64,000 nucleotides of DNA, taken from contig NC_037090.1 of the NCBI RefSeq assembly GCF_002994745.2, forward strand, positions 1,798,001-1,862,000, given 5' to 3'. The notes under the pieces are model-generated. The model did no database searches, had not been told where the DNA came from, and saw only the letters and a list, made by a program, of their open reading frames with translations. Below, in pieces: positions 36,655 through 47,919 of the stretch. The position numbers were made by a program, and so were the translations under genes. The DNA comes from Rosa chinensis (taxonomy: Eukaryota; Streptophyta; Magnoliopsida; Rosales; Rosaceae). Within the stretch, counting starts at the first letter, position 1; each line of letters opens with the position of its first letter.

Positions 36655-36739
36655 AGGGGAGAACATAGTAAACAGACTGTGTTTTTCCCCAACGAAGGAG
36701 AGATGGACTACTCAGAAGTAGAGATGGACTTCTCAGAAT

Positions 36740-36950
36740 GAGAGAGCGATGATGCCGAAGGAGAGAGCGATGACTCTAAATGACTGAGTGAAGATGCAGA
36801 AGGAGAGAGCGATGATACCGAAGGAGAGAGCGATGACTCTAAAGGACTGAGTGAAGATGCGGACGGAGAGAGCAAAGACACCGAATTAGAGAGTGACGAG
36901 ACCCAAGGAAAAAGTGACGGTGCCAAAGGGGAGACCTGTGACACCGAAGT
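36740..36950 (+). repeat. Acidic minisatellite (EGESDD repeats)
   Basis: Units based on GAAGGAGAGAGCGATGA alternate with GACTGAGTGAAGATGC. Translated they give EGESDD and LSEDA repeats. The intact paralog at 52560-52600 has no such expansion. Confidence 0.85.
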
Positions 36951-37215
36951 GCCTAAAGTAGTGTTCAATGACGACCGATACCAGACGGAGGATAGATACC
37001 AGAGGGAGAGATCCGGGTTGTCGGAGATTGAGCTGTGTGATCGATCCCAGTGGGACCGATACCAGATGGAGAGACCCGGGTGGTTGGAGATTGAGCTGGG
37101 TGAGTTTTTTTGTGAAGGGGGAGAAGATGGGCTGTTGAAAATGCGTTGTTTGGCGCGGGGGGTGGTCATTGGAAGAGTGGTCTTATTGTTCAAGGCATTG
37201 AGGTCAGACCTATGA

Positions 37216-37760
37216 AGAAGTACTAGTAGAATTCATCTCGTCTATGAAAGGGGGTTTTGATTCTCGTTTTGTTTTATATTAATTGTCTGCAACTTAAGAA
37301 ACGAAACACCCTTATACATTGCAATTTTCTGCAATTGACATTAATGGATCATGTGCATTGTTGTATCGTGTGAAGTATGAAGTACTCGGTATTTAAAGAA
37401 ATGGTACTTATATAATTTTAGTCATTGGCCAATATGGTAGATTCATATGTCGTTGTTTCTGTTAATATTGAACTTGTGATGCGTCACTCATCAGGGCGGA
37501 ACTAGAATTTAGACGGGAAATACATGTATGAGTGTGCTTGAAACGCTTAATGTGTCCACATATTCGGATCAGACAACAATGTGTCTATCCAATTCTTTGT
37601 CCAATTCCTTTCAAGTTCCTTTGACAGAGCGTGAAGGGGATCAGGTGGAGAAAGATTGTTGCAGATTTCTAGTGAAGAAGGAAATGAACATAATGCAAGT
37701 TTAGTTTTGAATGATGCTCAACCTGGCATACAAAATGTTGAGTGATGGGCTATCTAAACG
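37216..37760 (+). repeat. Shared 3' flank of PP2-B units
   Basis: Homologous to 52736-53290. The match ends at GAGTGATGGGCTATC in both, after which unit B runs into a myosin tail and unit C does not. No coding. Confidence 0.8.
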
Positions 37761-37776
37761 AAACACCCTTAGGACA

Positions 37777-38575
37777 ACACTTGAATATGCTACATGCTGC
37801 GACTTAGCCTTTCTCCTATCCTATTTCAGTTAGTTTTCTTTGTCGTTACTTGAGTAACTGACACCAACCTTTGATAATCATTTTATACTGCAGCATTCCA
37901 TTTGCAGTTGATGACTTATCAAAGTCGATGGAACAAATAGACATTTCCGACATGTGGCATTATTCGTGAGAACTCAGGCTTTAGTTTCTTGTTGCCGCGT
38001 GCAGATTGATAGCTTTATAACCAAATGTTTGTCTCCCTGTGTTTGCTGTCAAGTAATAGATTCAACAGCTTTACATTATGGGGTTGTATATTGTTCATCA
38101 TGCTTTACCCCAAAATTTCTTCTTTAACTGCAATGGAGATACATAGTAGGGATGTCGTTTCTCCCCAGCAGTATACAAGTCTTGTTTTGTACAAGTAGCT
38201 AATTTTAGTGATCGATCAGGGAAAGAAATTAAAAACATAGCTCGTTTTTTTCTTTTTTCCAAGAATTATGCACTCCATACGGCTCTCTCACTGGATTGTA
38301 GTTCTCAGTTTGGGAGATAATTATAATTCCCAATACCACAGAAATGTTTGCAACAAGCTAGACTTTCACCACAGTAGTCTAGTAACATTATTTTACGTGT
38401 TAAGGAGCTACAATATAATTACTGAAAGAGATTTCAAGGCACGTACAATTCAAATGTTTTCATACAAACACACATCTAAGCTTTTTTTATTTAGGTTAAT
38501 TAAAAAAAGGATAGGAAAGAGCATAGCCTCCCCGCCCCAATTTATCACATACATATTAAGCAAGCTTAGATTTAA
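37777..38575 (+). pseudogene. Myosin XI last exon and 3'UTR, unit C
   Basis: Copy of 21093-21890: end of intron 37, last exon from 37894 ([18 protein letters not shown]), then 3'UTR. In the exon a deletion/substitution near 37950 removes the IEPPPL codons and shifts frame. The upstream 36 exons are absent, so this is an isolated tail. Confidence 0.9.
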
Positions 38576-38586
38576 TAGAAAATTAC

Positions 38587-40442
38587 TGAAGGAATTGTGT
38601 CCTAAAACAATCATTTTGATGTAATTATTATTGTAATTATTATTAATCAAAAGGGCAAGTTTATTGTTCATTGCTTATATTTGATATTTGATTGAACAAG
38701 GTCCATGGAATATGAGTTAAAGAGAAAGTAATCTAAAGAGTTAGATGTGTGAGACCTTTACTCTTTCACACTCTTATCCTAAAAGGTTCCTAGTCATAGG
38801 ATTATCACTTGGACATTGATAATCCGGAAAGACTAGCACATACTATGTATGCTCAATATGGAGGATGATATGTCTCTTGTCATTTGTGTGGAGACACTAA
38901 TACAAGTATGTGGGTGCTCTTAATTTAAAGAGTACACTGAACGCGATCATTAGAGTTCTTGTATGGAGTCTTACTTACATGTCAAACTTGAACTCTAAAT
39001 TGCAATAATACAAATTAGTCCTTTGACATGAGACACCATAGTTGTCTTATGAGTGAATGGATTATCTCTTGATGATGCAATAATATTGTGTCCCTTAATG
39101 GATATAATAGATGCATTCATTGGTATAATCAATTCGGTCATGGAGACATGTGAGTGTACAATAAGGAATCTCTATCCTTAAGTAAATAAGGTGTATGTTC
39201 AAAGATGTGATTCAATGAGTCTTTGGCCAAAGCATTGAATGAGATTAAAAAGGAGTTTTTAATCACATTCTAAGAATCACATAAGAATGAAAATCACATT
39301 AGGGGATTGACATATCAATTCCATACCCCGATGATGTGATTTAGAACATAGTGTTAGAGAAGGACCGTATTGTATTGTAATTCCAATTGAATAGGTTCTT
39401 TGTCATTCTACATTAACTAGGGTAGTCATGATATGTTGCAAGACGTCACTCATGACTTGTGAAGTCCCCGAGGATTAATAAACATTTATAATCCTAATAA
39501 CAAGGGAGAATCAAAAATGGAGTTTTTGATTCGTAAACAAAATAGAATGGTTTCTATAAACTTCACTGCCTTGTTAATTAGAACCTAAGAGATCGCACAC
39601 CATATAAGTGGATCCTTGAGATTGTATATGAAGAAGATTAAACAAGAGTTGGTTATGACCAAATAATTAATTAGATTTATTATTTGGACATAATTAGGTT
39701 TTTCGGGTAAAACCGAACCTATTGGGCCTAAACGATTGTCGGGTTTTTCGTGTGGACTTGGGCTTCACTAAATGAGATTTAAATGAAAGCCCAAGACACA
39801 TTTTTAGTGCCCAATAACAAGTATGGACCAGCCAAAATATTGGCTTTATGAAAGTCAATATTTTCTTTTAGTAATTGGAGTTATTTCCTATTATATAAAA
39901 GTGAAAGCATGGACAAAGAGAATAAGTGTGTCTCCACACTATTATTTTCAGATTTGAGAGAGAGAGAGAGAAAGAGTTCTTTCTTGGTCCATTACAAAAT
40001 TAAAGGAAAGAAGAACACTTGCATAATTCCTTCTTTTCTTTCATCTTTCTTCATCTCTTGATTCACTTGGTGAAGATCCTTAGAGGCCATATCTTTTTGT
40101 GGCTTTCCTTACTACATCAAAGAGAAGATTACAAGCACAAGAAGGAGTACAAGAAGGAGTTCTTAATCCAAGGTGCTTCAAGGTGGAGGAAACACACACA
40201 AGGAGAGATCAAGGAGAGGAACTTTGGTGGTTCACTTGGATCGGATTGAGATCACGCTCCAAGGGTGAGTAGAACATAAACTCCCTCTTTGTTCTTCCTT
40301 ACTATGCATGCTATGTTTGTATACATATCACAATAAGCCAAGATCATGGGTTAAAGGAATGGATTTTATGTTTAGTTAGTAGTTTAATGGTTAAACTAAT
40401 TCCGCACTAATTAAAAAGTTTTGAAATCCATCCATTCCTTCA
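38587..40442 (+). mobile_element. Solo LTR, 1856 bp
   Basis: It starts TGAAGGAAT and ends ATTCCTTCA, a perfect 9-bp inverted LTR terminus. It is flanked by a perfect TSD ATTAC (38582-38586 and 40443-40447). A TATA-like TTATATAAAA lies near 39892. No internal region. Family unassigned. Confidence 0.88.
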
Positions 40443-40661
40443 ATTACATAGTAGCACATGACCAAAAATGTAAACACAGAAAACCCACCTACTAAAAGAT
40501 TTATACAAATAAGGACATAAGGCCAGGCCCAAAAACCAAAAGATGTAAACCTGATTCCCAGTTTTAATGGAAAATGACCAAAATGCTCTAGTTTCACCAC
40601 AATTTACGACACTGCCACTATCCAATACCCAAAACCGTAAACCGATGGGTATTCTAGAAGC

Positions 40662-40763
40662 ATGGTCTCTGCTTCAGGCTACAATCTCGACGAGAATCTG
40701 ACCTTGGGTATCGAAACCAGTGTTCCGGCGACCATTATCACCGGCTTTCTCGGTTCCGGAAAG
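40662..40763 (+). pseudogene. Captured exon 1 of a CobW/COG0523-type GTPase
   Basis: The open segment begins MVSASGYNLDENL and contains TIITGFLGSGK, the Walker A motif typical of CobW-family metal-chaperone GTPases, followed at once by a GTGGGT donor. The rest of the gene is absent. It lies inside the composite insertion, so I read it as a transduplicated exon. Confidence 0.65.
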
Positions 40764-40819
40764 GTGGGTTTCGATTTCTCTGCTTTTCATTGTGTTTATT
40801 CAATCTGGGTTTTGATCAC

Positions 40820-41080
40820 TAAGAAAAGGAAGAGCAGCAGCAAAAAATGCCAAGTCCATTGAGAAAGACACCGTGCATGCCGGAACTAGGCTCGCCGAGA
40901 TCCGAAACATTGGTGCAGGTTTCGAACTTCATTGTTGACTCAGAATCGTCTTTCGATCTCCACCACCTTGCGACTTCAGTGATTTCTGAAGAAGATGGCG
41001 GAGAAAGATTCTGTCGCGGCTCCATGTGGTGATGGAATTGTAATGGAGTTCCAGATTCTGAAACCTCTAAGATCGAAGAG
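40820..41080 (+). other. Possible second captured gene piece
   Basis: Higher GC and codon-like texture than the surroundings. In one frame it reads AKNAKSIEKDTVHAGTRL, ending just before a GT. I do not recognise the family. Confidence 0.3.
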
Positions 41081-41164
41081 TGAGAGTGCAGTAGCAGAAC
41101 ACGAGTACAAGTGCAGTAGCAGAACTGGACGAGTATGAGATTATTCTATAAAAAATAAAAAAAA

Positions 41165-41275
41165 GTAACATAAAGGGATTAGAAGTCAACAAAAGTAATT
41201 AAGAGTAAAAAAGTAAATTAACTCATGACATGTGACAAGTGCAAAACATATTGTCCTTATTTGTAAGATCTAATC
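41165..41275 (+). repeat. Direct repeat, left copy, flanking a MITE
   Basis: It starts CATAAAGGGATTAGAAG and runs to CCTTATTTGTAAGAT. It is repeated at about 41598-41712 with about 90 percent identity by eye. A MITE lies between the copies. Confidence 0.75.
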
Positions 41276-41283
41276 CTTATAAG

Positions 41284-41597
41284 GACATGTTTACTTACTT
41301 GGAATGGGAGGGAATGATTACGGGGAAATTTATTCCTGCGTTTACTAACACATAAAGAAATTGGAATGATTCCGGGTAAAAGTATTACTGCGTTTACTAA
41401 CACATGAAGGAATCAGAATGGGTGTAGGTCCCACCTCTTTATAAGGAATCGATTCATGAATACTCATGAATTTGATTCCGAATTGGGGAGATGGGTTTAG
41501 GAATCAACTCCTCCGGAATCGATACCGATTCCTTTCTTCTCCCATTTCAGTTGTCTCCGATTCATGATTATTTCTATTCCAAGTAAGTAAACGTGTC
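41284..41597. mobile_element. MITE with 22-bp TIRs
   Basis: GGACATGTTTACTTACTTGG at the left reappears inverted at the right end (CCAAGTAAGTAAACGTGTC). The interior is itself partly symmetrical (GGAATCGATTC-type phrases). About 314 bp, non-coding. Confidence 0.75.
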
Positions 41598-41927
41598 ATA
41601 AAGGGATTAGAAGACAAAATAAGTAGTTAAGGGTAAGAAAGTAAATTAACTCATGACAAGTGGCAAGTGGAGAGCAGATTGTCCTTATTTGTAAGATTTA
41701 GTCCTTATATGTTTAATTCAATCTTTAAATGATGTAATTGTTAAGTCATCTTTTGTCAATAATTTATATGTAATTTGTTATAGATTTAATATAGCTTGGA
41801 CCATATATAGATAATTCGGCCCAAGGCTGAACTAAAGGGCTATTTATCTTGGATATGCTATGTCCCAGTTCTGCATACAATTCCACCCTATGGTATCAGT
41901 ACAAGATTCCACGCGTTTTGCACTTTT

Positions 41928-42312
41928 AGGCCTTGTTTGTTTCACATATTTTAAGCTAGTAAAGGGAAAGTGCTTACTTTCCTGTGTTTGGTAATTGCAA
42001 GCTTAGGAAAATGGTTCCTTTTGCAAGGGAAAATAGGAAGGAAATTGAATCCTTTCATTCTCCTAAGGAATCATTTTCCTTTCTCATTTCCTAGCATTTA
42101 TTACACTTTTCTAAGATTTATTACACTACTTGTATGGCTAAAATAATTCTATAAAAAAATAAATACCAATTTTCTTAAATTATACTATTAATTATTGATT
42201 CCATTTCTTAGTGTTATCAAACACATTAATAGGAATCTTAATTTCCCTTCCCGATAGAAATACAAAGGATCAACTTTTCTAAGAAATTCATTTCGTGAAC
42301 CGAACGAGGTCT
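41928..42312. mobile_element. MITE at the 3' end of RNase unit C
   Basis: The ends are AGGCCTTGTTTGTTTC and GAACCGAACGAGGTCT, an imperfect inverted pair of the GGCCTTGTTTGG type common in plant MITEs. The position of insertion is fixed by comparison with unit B: the ribonuclease sequence resumes at 42313. No clean TSD. Confidence 0.7.
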
Positions 42313-43066
42313 TATTGTAACAAATAACTACTTCCTTCAGTAGGTAGAGGGTTCCATTCCAATTGCACCACAGTCGTGCATTCTTCCTTGCTGTTGCCGT
42401 TGGTACGAGATTAATAAATGTGCTCACGGGGACTTGCTGTCCTGGGCGGATGTGGTTGGCGAATAGATTAAAAAAACGTTGTATGGGATGACTGCGATAC
42501 AAGTCATCTGCTTTTCTAAAGTAATCCCCTGGTGTACGGAATATACGGTTTGCGCAGGTGCCGTGCTTCCTGTATTCGTCGGTCCAAAACTTCGAATCGT
42601 TTGCAGTCCGCTTTACATCGGGCCAAGAGTGACTGAGATTCCTTTGGAGGTTACGGCTCAGCTAATGACAAAAGAAAAGAAGAAATTAATTAGTTTAAAA
42701 AATTACATCAATTAATAGAAGAAGAAAAAAATGGAAAACCAATAACCTCACCTCCTGTTGAGGATCAAGGATATAATTTGGATCACAATTTTGAACATAA
42801 GGAATTCCACCATTATGAGTGCTGTGATTGCTAGGCCATAGGCCATGAATGGTGAAATTCTGGTTAAGTGTTGAGCTTGGATTCAATGTTCTGGGAACTT
42901 GCAGTACAAATTGCAGGTACTCATAATACGGCCGTCCGACCCTCCATGGGAGTGATGGGACCAGCTCTCCAACAGGCTGGGGGACCGGCTGTCCGACCGC
43001 ATCTCTGATCATACCAAGTGAAAGGAAAAATAGCACAATGACTGATGCCACTGTTACTGCATCCAT
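42188..43066 (-). CDS. RNase T2, S-RNase-like, unit C (C-terminus altered by MITE)
   Basis: Predicted secreted endoribonuclease. Exon 1, complement(42752..43066), is 105 codons: a hydrophobic signal peptide (MDAVTVASVIVLFFLSLG), then FTIHGLWPSN with the first catalytic His near residue 72. The intron 42662-42751 is 90 bp with GT-AG ends. Exon 2, complement(42188..42661), starts LSRNLQRNLSHSWPDV and has FWTDEYRKHGTCA, the second active-site motif with its His and Cys, and WCNWNG. After EVVICYN the frame enters the MITE and runs on about 38 foreign residues, so the usual last Cys-rich stretch is lost. Before that no lesion is seen. The intron position and size fit S-RNase-like genes, but S-lineage membership needs a tree. 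Start chosen at the Met heading the signal peptide and shared with unit A. Confidence 0.75.
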
Positions 43067-43340
43067 AAGTGTAGGTAGTATGTAGTGGAGACCGGACTCA
43101 GCGGGGGGAGCTAGAAAAATAAAAAATAAAAAGTTAGAATCAGAAAAGATTTAAGCTTATTTAAACAAACGATGAAACTAAGGAACAAAAAAGAGAGGGA
43201 GAGTTTTTCTTTTTGTAACCGAAAAAAAAAAGAGGGAGAGCGACGTTGGGAATCACCATCTCCTATAGTTTTGCTTGGTTTCACTCTTAATCAACTTCAA
43301 GCAGAGAGAATATATAAACTAGGTTTACTAGCTTACTTCT
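43067..43340 (-). promoter_or_regulatory. Promoter/leader of RNase unit C
   Basis: Homologous to 22739-22995. On the minus strand, TTTATATATTC lies near 43308-43318, about 245 bp before the ATG. An A-rich insertion near 43213-43232 is absent from unit A. Confidence 0.5.
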
Positions 43341-44290
43341 CAACCAAACAGAGAGAATATGTTACAAAAATTATATAAATCAAATCGGAAATCGGCCTTT
43401 CCCGATCTAGGATTGGTGCAAAAAAAAAAAATCTGAGTTCAATTTTAGTGACAAAAAAAAAATTGCTTGAGATTCGTTAATCCGCTTGCTAGTCCGATCG
43501 TGTATTACACTAAAGAAATAGTATGTTAAACGAAAATGATAAAGAAAGCAATTAATAATCAATTATAGAAAATTAGTTATAATAAACAAGCAATAATAAA
43601 GAAAGCAACTTATAACCAATCACAAAAGTTCAGTTAAAAGATCTACTTCTCAGCAGATTCACACCAATTGGTTGTGCTTTACTTCCAAAAAGAGGTCTCT
43701 ACACTCTAGTTCTGTTTCTGCCTCTCGGTGGATGGCGGGGAGCATGGTAAGTAGGGTATATATATAGGCTGAATTGAGGGGTGGGGGCCCTACTCTTTTG
43801 CTCCGCAATGGATTTGGAGAAGGAAGGACGGGGTGTCGTTGGGAATTCACTTTCTAGTTTCTATTGAATGGGTGTGAATTTAACCTTCTATTATAAATTA
43901 ATCACCATTTATAAATACGAGGTTAAGTGAGCATATGATTTTAATTAATAAATATCATCAATTAGCAATAGAGAAGTGAAAGTTGCACTTGATCATTTGA
44001 TCTACTAATATAAGTTCTTCTCTCATACATACGAGGTGAAGTGAGCGTATACTTTTAATTAGTGCATATCATGTTAATAAAAAATTAAATTAAATTAATG
44101 CTATATCATGAATATTAATAATATTATAATCACCAAAAGGGTAGTGCTAGAAAATCAAGTGTTATCTATGATCATTTGATCTGCTCACTCTACTAGTATT
44201 AGATTTTCTTTCATAAATAAAAGTCACATAATTAAGCGGTTGCCTACGAAACATTTGGTCTATGGGAGCAATTAATTTTCTCTTCATAAA
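43341..44290. other. Gene-less interval
   Basis: No gene recognised. A stretch near 43640-43860 has higher GC and, on the minus strand, a TATATATA phrase, resembling an LTR fragment. 'GAGGTGAAGTGAGCGTAT' and its variant recur near 43919 and 44030. Confidence 0.5.
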
Positions 44291-47200
44291 ATCGTGTTAA
44301 TGTTTGTGACCGAGGGGTCTAATTAACGATAAATAAAAAGAGAGAAGAGAGAGAGACACACACAAGAAGTATAGTGGTTCATCTCCCGCTAAGGCGAGAG
44401 ACTACGTCCACTTGAAAGCTTAACTAGTGTGTTTGGGCATTGCAGCCCAAAGGGATTACAAAAGATGTAATGGGATGATTTCTAAGTGGGACGAAAGTTC
44501 CTTTTATAGGTGAAGGAATGCTTCTCCTTTACATGGTTTTCGATGTGGGACAAGCAACCACCATTTCTAGTCTAAAAAGCCTAGTTGTGAAGGCATGTTG
44601 GCAAGGCCAGGAAGGTGGCTTCCAAGCGACGTATTTGCCGCTTCCGGATACCGTAGCGTAGTTTGAACATAGGGCTACAAGATGCAAGTAGCAGTTAGAT
44701 CCCATGAGGGTGTTGTTTATGCTTGGTGAGGTAGCAAACTATCCATGCATAGTGAGAGGTATCTACAAGTCCCCGAGTAAGAGGAGCTTATTGGTTAGAT
44801 AGTTATAATCGTAAAGTCATCAAGCATAAACAATGTCCGAGAGGCGCCTAGCCCCTACAAGTCCCCGAACTCTTTAAGCAAGAAGGGACTCATTTAACCT
44901 GCACAATGAGATGAAAAACGCCCATATGTAGAATGCTTTGTTGTATTGGTTACCACTCGTATTAATGGAATGCGAAAAGAATTCGATTTGTTGCAAGCGA
45001 CAAATGGTAGAAGAATTCAATATTCCATTAATGTGTATGAACATGTAAAATATTGGTAGTTGTATATGTGGATCTTATGGCCATATAACACTCACAATCG
45101 ATAGTGGCAAGTGTAATGGGTGTCCAAAGAAAATTGTGGGAGTAATCCCGGTGACATAGTATGAAGCGTTTGTGAACTTGAGGCTTAAGTAAATCATGTT
45201 GGACATGATCAAGCAAGTTGGGTGTAGTTGAGTGTGTAGGCACTGTGCGAGCATGCAGGGCGTGGCCCAAGAGCAAGTCGTGGCCATACTCGATACCCAA
45301 GCGAGTCGTAATCCCAGCAAGTCGTTTATCCGAGCATGTTTAATTAAGTCATAAGTGTCACAAGTTTCTAGATGAATGTCACATGAAAGTGAATTTAAGC
45401 ATGTATGTGTGTAGCATGTACTTGTAGGAAAGTTGCTAATAACATTTTGTAGGCATGCTTAAGGGTCATGGAGTCATGTATAGTCATGGCAAAGGCTCTA
45501 ATTGCAAGAGCGTAAGAGATAAGATATAGTTACTTATCTTATGCCGATTTGGAGTGAGTTGGCGTTGGAATTGATATAAGTACCCAAATCACATTGGAGT
45601 TGTCCAAGCATGACGCTCCATTGTTCTGGCGAAGTTCCTTAATTAGTAGAAGGATGATGATTTTGCTAATTGGAGAGGTGATCATCGGTGATTATGTCTC
45701 CTTGAAACAAAATAGTTGATTAGTACATGAATACGTAATATCAACACTAGTATCTTGCATATATACTTTGATGAGATTTTAAGCAAAGTGTATAAGCAAT
45801 GTTGTAGTTGACAACAAATGACATATTTGATTGTGTGCATCTAATATGAATTTCAAAGTGACAATGAATGTTAAAGAAACATTTTCAATAAGTCATCATG
45901 TAAGTACTAGGCCCTGGAGCCTATATATAGAGATTTATGCACAAATAATCTTTTGACATATGTCAATGGAAACATCACTAGAATGACTAGGTTTGGACCA
46001 AGAGTATGTGCTATTTTGAATGTCACCATGTATAATTATAATGCCGAGAAAAATATATGACACATGATACCAAGCATAGCAATTGTCCATGCGGTCGTTT
46101 GATTAAGAATGATCATGTTATATATGTATGGCATAGCAACATGGTTACATGCAGCTAGTGTGCATCCCATTTGGGATGTAGCAGCTCAAATAAAGTCTTC
46201 TGCATTAATAACTTAATATGCTTAGTTTGTATAGCTGGTTTTTGAGATAAAACCCTTGTCCAAAGGTGAGCATGCCATCGATAAAAGAAGTCATGGTAAG
46301 GAGATCATATGCTTGAAATATGACCAAGCCCTATTAACCAAATTAGAGCATTAATATTATCACATACTTCTTTGTGAGACAACATAGGACAAGATCAGTA
46401 AGTAAGCAAGTCATGAAACCTAAACGTATACGATATTGTTGTTGAGCGGCAACACATATGTACAGGTGGCTTTGTTAATCTACATGTGTATGCGTCTATG
46501 AGATGACAGGAAGGGGCACGTGCAGCCAATACATAATTAGATAGACTAAGATGATCACAATTCACAAGTTATATATGAATATGCACTTAGCTCTATATGG
46601 TATTGAATATGTCCCTTGATAAAGTAGCATATACGTGAGGACACTATTATAAATCATATTATAATTAGTTCATGGCACATGGTGCTTACTTAATAAGCTT
46701 GAATGTTTATGAACTGATTATTGGACACGGGCCCCCTGGACATGAATTAAATATGCCTATCGCTAAAAGCAGAGGCCAAGAGATATGTGCGTGCTGGGTA
46801 TTGATTAGTGCATCATGGTATAGCAGATGAACTATGAAATAGCAGAAGCATGTGCTTGTATCAGCAAATGGGAAAAGTGAGATCGAGGGGGACTTAGCTT
46901 GCCAGTGTACAGAGCAAATTGCTCGGTGGCTGGGTGCGAAGAATATGAATTCTTAGCGGAGCGGAGCTTTTGGTCGGCAGATGTTTTTCCTGTGGAGGAT
47001 GACTCGGTCAGCAGAGAAGCTTTGGCTAGTTGTGGAGGCCAGCGGTGGAAGCTATTGCCGCTGATGGTTCTTAGCTGTGGGAGTCATGGCAGCTAGCGGT
47101 GATGTTCAGAAGCTGGTGAAGCTCGGCTCTGCGAGGAAGCTCGGTGCTGATGCTTAGAGGTAGAGCAGCTCAGCGGAGGAGAAGTTCGGCGGGGCGGAGC

Positions 47201-47640
47201 TCAGCTAGCGGAGCTTGTTGATGGAGCTTTGGTCAGCTGTAGTCAAGCTTGGCCAGCGGGTTGGCGGAGTTATGGCTGAATGGAGGCCGCTGGTGACATG
47301 CGGAGCGGAGCCTTGTGCTCACTTGGAGCTTGGCTGAGATTCGACACTGGCTCAGCAGAGGGTCGAAGTTCGGAGGAAAACTCGAAGCTCAGCGGAGCCA
47401 TGCTCAGCGGTTGCCGGAGCCATTGTGCAATCACCGGTGCCCTGCCCGTGAAGCCTTGGTCGGCGGAGGTTGCCTGGGCATGCCGCTGGTGGGGAGCGAT
47501 GCAACGAGGAAGACGAGGCTTTGTTAAAAAAAAATGGGTGTCCAGAGGATTATTCTGGGTGCCCAGAGTATTTGGCGATTGTTTTTTTTTTTTTGAAGTT
47601 GGCGTTGACCAAGCCTGTCATCGTTGACCGAAGTTGATGC
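44291..47640. other. Unclassified, probably retroelement-derived sequence
   Basis: No conserved protein domain found in any frame. 44300-44600 looks like LTR-type sequence (TTTTATAGG, GATTACAAAAGATG). 46880-47530 is GC-rich with recurring AGCGGAGCTT-like words and overlapping ORFs (such as 47280-47627) that I treat as compositional. LTR borders could not be matched. Confidence 0.35.
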
Positions 47641-47919
47641 ATCGTTTACCCTCTCTACCAGTAAAGAAAAGAGAAACTCAGGATCTTAGAAGACAGAGAG
47701 TAATGGTGTACATAACAACATACCAAGAAATGACTTAATTGACATATTGATGCATCTATTGCAGCAAAACTAGCTATCAAGAATGCAAAGTCCTTTTTGA
47801 AAGCACTTGTCCACCTTTATACATGCTTGTCAATTAAGTAGATAATCCGCTTGCCCTAGGATAGTAGTTGCTCTGAGAATACACAAATGTCCACTTAGAA
47901 TGTAAATCCCTCAATCGAC

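Larger units (their letters stand above)
35586..37215 (+). pseudogene. F-box/PP2-B pseudogene with expanded acidic repeats, unit B
   Basis: Paralog of 51527-52735. Exon 1 is 35586-35849 and starts MDLQQLPEVCVANIVSL. At the codon after SDAV the conserved Trp is TGA (near 35713). Exon 2 (from about 36110) has an 8-bp insertion that duplicates part of GGTAATTGGTATT. Exon 3 (from 36351) carries a 152-bp tandem duplication, then an expanded acidic minisatellite with one TGA, and ends in a shifted frame (KALRSDL). At least four independent lesions. Confidence 0.9.
38576..41783. mobile_element. Composite insertion in the myosin 3' flank (captured gene pieces)
   Basis: Unit A reads straight through TAGATTTAATA near 21890. 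Here TAGATTTAATA is present both at about 38568-38577 and 41782-41793, with 3.2 kb between. The ends share AAATTACATA as a short inverted repeat, reconstructed across the solo LTR on the left. The insertion carries pieces of host genes (40662-41080), a solo LTR and a MITE. It looks like a gene-capturing DNA element, possibly Pack-MULE-like, but the short TIR leaves the class open. Confidence 0.55.
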
